Source: Chloroflexota bacterium
GTDB lineage: Bacteria; Chloroflexota; Dehalococcoidia; SM23-28-2; RBG-16-64-32
Length of the DNA: 5,922 bases
Assembly: GCA_022565075.1 (NCBI GenBank)
Contig: JADFKG010000128.1
Location: 1-5,922 of the forward strand
Reading direction: 5' to 3'
Below, in pieces: positions 5,111-5,922 of this stretch. Made by a program: the position numbers and the translations under genes. Positions within the stretch are counted from its first letter, which is position 1. Every line of letters starts with the position of its first letter. The notes beneath the pieces are model-generated. The model saw only the letters and a program-made list of their open reading frames with translations, was not told the origin of the DNA and ran no database searches.

Positions 5111-5596
5111 ATGGACTTCGAAACGACGACCTCGAACTGCCCGATCTGCGACGCCGACGTCGAGATTCCGGCCGACCTCTTCGCCGGCATGGCGCAGATG
5201 CCGAAGGTGATCGCGCGCGCCTTCAAGGAGCCGCACGCGACGGGCGGCGGCGAAGGCTGGTTGCCCTCGGAGGTCGTCGCCCACCTGGCGGACATCGAGG
5301 TCGGGCTTGGCTGGCGCATCCGGCAGACTCTATCGGAGGATCGGCCAGAGCTACAGCCGTTCGACCAGGACACGTGGGCGGCGGCGCTCGACTACAAGGC
5401 CCGTGACCTGGCGACGTCGCTCGCCGCCTACGGCGCGAACCGCCAGCTCAACCTCGAGCTGCTGCGCCGCGTGGGCGAGGCCGGCATGGCCCGCATCTAC
5501 CGCCACCCGGAGTTCGGCGAGCAGCCGATCAGCGTCCTCGTCACGCACATCGCCGACCACGACCTCGCCCACCTGCGCCAGATCCGCGGCGAGTAA
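5111..5596 (+). CDS. DinB-fold (DinB_2-like) protein with CxxC N-terminus
   Basis: A 161-residue soluble protein. Residues about 22-159 fit the four-helix DinB/YfiT bundle: GWLPSEVVAHLADIE (49-63) carries the first metal-ligand candidate His58, and VTHIADHDLAHLRQIR (144-159) carries His146, His150 and His154. Family members bind a divalent metal through three His residues and include thiol-dependent transferases, but most are uncharacterised, so no reaction can be assigned. Residues 9-20 (NCPICDADVEIP) are not part of the usual DinB fold and resemble the first half of a zinc ribbon such as LysW (CPxCGAEVExP). The matching second CxxC is absent; only Cys10 and Cys13 occur. ATG 5111 is supported by TATACT 8 bp upstream. 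It follows the PrsW-like gene by 27 bp but seems to have its own promoter. Confidence 0.78.
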   Translation: MDFETTTSNCPICDADVEIPADLFAGMAQMPKVIARAFKEPHATGGGEGWLPSEVVAHLADIEVGLGWRIRQTLSEDRPELQPFDQDTWAAALDYKARDLATSLAAYGANRQLNLELLRRVGEAGMARIYRHPEFGEQPISVLVTHIADHDLAHLRQIRGE

Positions 5597-5607
5597 CCGA
5601 TCCGCGA

Positions 5608-5640
5608 CCGCTCATCCTGAGGCTCTCGAAGGACGAGCGG
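5608..5640 (+). repeat. Extragenic palindromic stem-loop repeat, copy 2
   Basis: ccgctcatcct, loop gaggctctcga and aggacgagcgg form an 11-bp stem with one A-C mismatch. It lies 12 bp after the DinB-like stop and 28 bp from the stop of the convergent gene. The loop is identical to copy 1 (2101-2132, opposite strand) and the left arm matches the half copy at 2016-2033. There is no T run, so it is not a standard terminator, though it may act in 3'-end formation or mRNA protection for either gene. Confidence 0.78.
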
Positions 5641-5667
5641 AGCATCAGCGGTCTGTCCCAGCGCCGC

Positions 5668-5922
5668 TCAGGCTGAGTCCGCCCTTATCCGCCTGAACTC
5701 TTCGCTCACGATGCGCCAGACCGCCTCGCTGTCGGCGCAGCGGATCGACATCGACTCCGTCGCGCGGTAGCTCCACGCCGCCAGGTGCGTCGCGCCGACT
5801 TCCTCGGCGATCCGCGCGCCCATCCGCAGCTCCTCCTCGCGGCCAGCCGGGACGCGGAACGCTTGGAGCCAAAGCTGCAGCTCGCGGCCGTGCTTGCGAG
5901 CGGACTCGGCAGCCGCCTCGCT
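5668..5922 (-). CDS. Unrecognised protein, C-terminal 84 residues
   Basis: The minus strand is open from the window edge to TGA (complement of 5668-5670) in a frame whose protein looks real: balanced composition, an amphipathic helix GREEELRMGARIAEEVGA and a terminal helix AVWRIVSEEFRRIR. The pattern ELQLWLQAFRVPAG, helix, then ATHLAAWSYRATESM resembles the last beta-alpha units of a TIM barrel, for example a glycoside-hydrolase-like protein, but I recognise no family. The 5' end lies beyond the window; the only internal in-frame ATGs are far too late to be the start. Another minus-strand open frame at 5645-5872 covers the same bases but gives an Arg/Gly-rich shadow product. It converges on the DinB-like gene. 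Confidence 0.6.
   Translation of the reverse strand, partial: SEAAAESARKHGRELQLWLQAFRVPAGREEELRMGARIAEEVGATHLAAWSYRATESMSIRCADSEAVWRIVSEEFRRIRADSA

Noticed and set aside
4421..5284. Minus-strand open frame of 287 codons
   Set aside because: It is antisense to the PrsW-like and DinB-like genes, with low-complexity Asp/Glu/Arg/Val composition and no motif.
5581..5606. Direct repeat gatccgcg around the DinB-like stop
   Set aside because: Only 8 bp, GC-rich, no further copies seen; possibly an insertion duplication but not supportable.
1..5922. Defence system, prophage, integrative element or biosynthetic cluster
   Set aside because: No nuclease, helicase, integrase, transposase, CRISPR array, tRNA or modular synthase is seen; the genes are ordinary metabolic and membrane families.

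Overview
The window looks like a high-GC (about two thirds G+C by eye, not counted) bacterial chromosome fragment. A Chloroflexota member, perhaps Dehalococcoidia-like, is my best guess. The grounds are a lipoprotein with a Pro/Thr-rich linker, mixed metabolic genes in short transcription units, poor Shine-Dalgarno sequences and what look like leaderless starts. This is inference from style; no taxonomic marker is present.

Layout. (1) Bases 3-734, plus strand: the C-terminal 243 residues of a class III, PLP-dependent aminotransferase resembling glutamate-1-semialdehyde aminomutase. (2) 735-825: a spacer made largely of two arrays of four tandem 7-bp units, one G/A-rich and one C/T-rich. (3) 826-2028, plus: a 12-helix MFS transporter of fosmidomycin-resistance (Fsr) type. 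(4) 2029-2171: a convergent intergenic region built from repeats. (5) 2172-3287, minus: a CapA/PgsA-like lipoprotein metallophosphatase. (6) 3288-3329: a 42-bp divergent intergenic region with a near-symmetric -10 element. (7) 3330-4517, plus: an acyl-CoA dehydrogenase. It is followed 17 bp later by (8) 4535-5083, a PrsW-like intramembrane protease, and (9) 5111-5596, a DinB-fold protein with a CxxC N-terminus and apparently its own promoter. (10) 5597-5667: a second convergent gap containing a stem-loop repeat. (11) 5668-5922, minus: the C-terminus of an unrecognised protein.

The genes do not form a recognisable pathway. The aminotransferase and MFS may be co-transcribed, the dehydrogenase and PrsW-like gene almost certainly are, and capA is divergent from the dehydrogenase. 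I see no defence island, phage, CRISPR, RNA gene or biosynthetic cluster. The novelty is in the non-coding DNA. A 7-bp tandem-repeat family starts exactly at the stop codons of two unrelated genes. A palindromic repeat with an invariant 11-nt loop and a compensated stem sits in both convergent gaps. A half copy of that palindrome supplies the last codons and the stop of the MFS gene. Two genes share an identical TATACT-N8-ATG start architecture, which suggests leaderless mRNAs.
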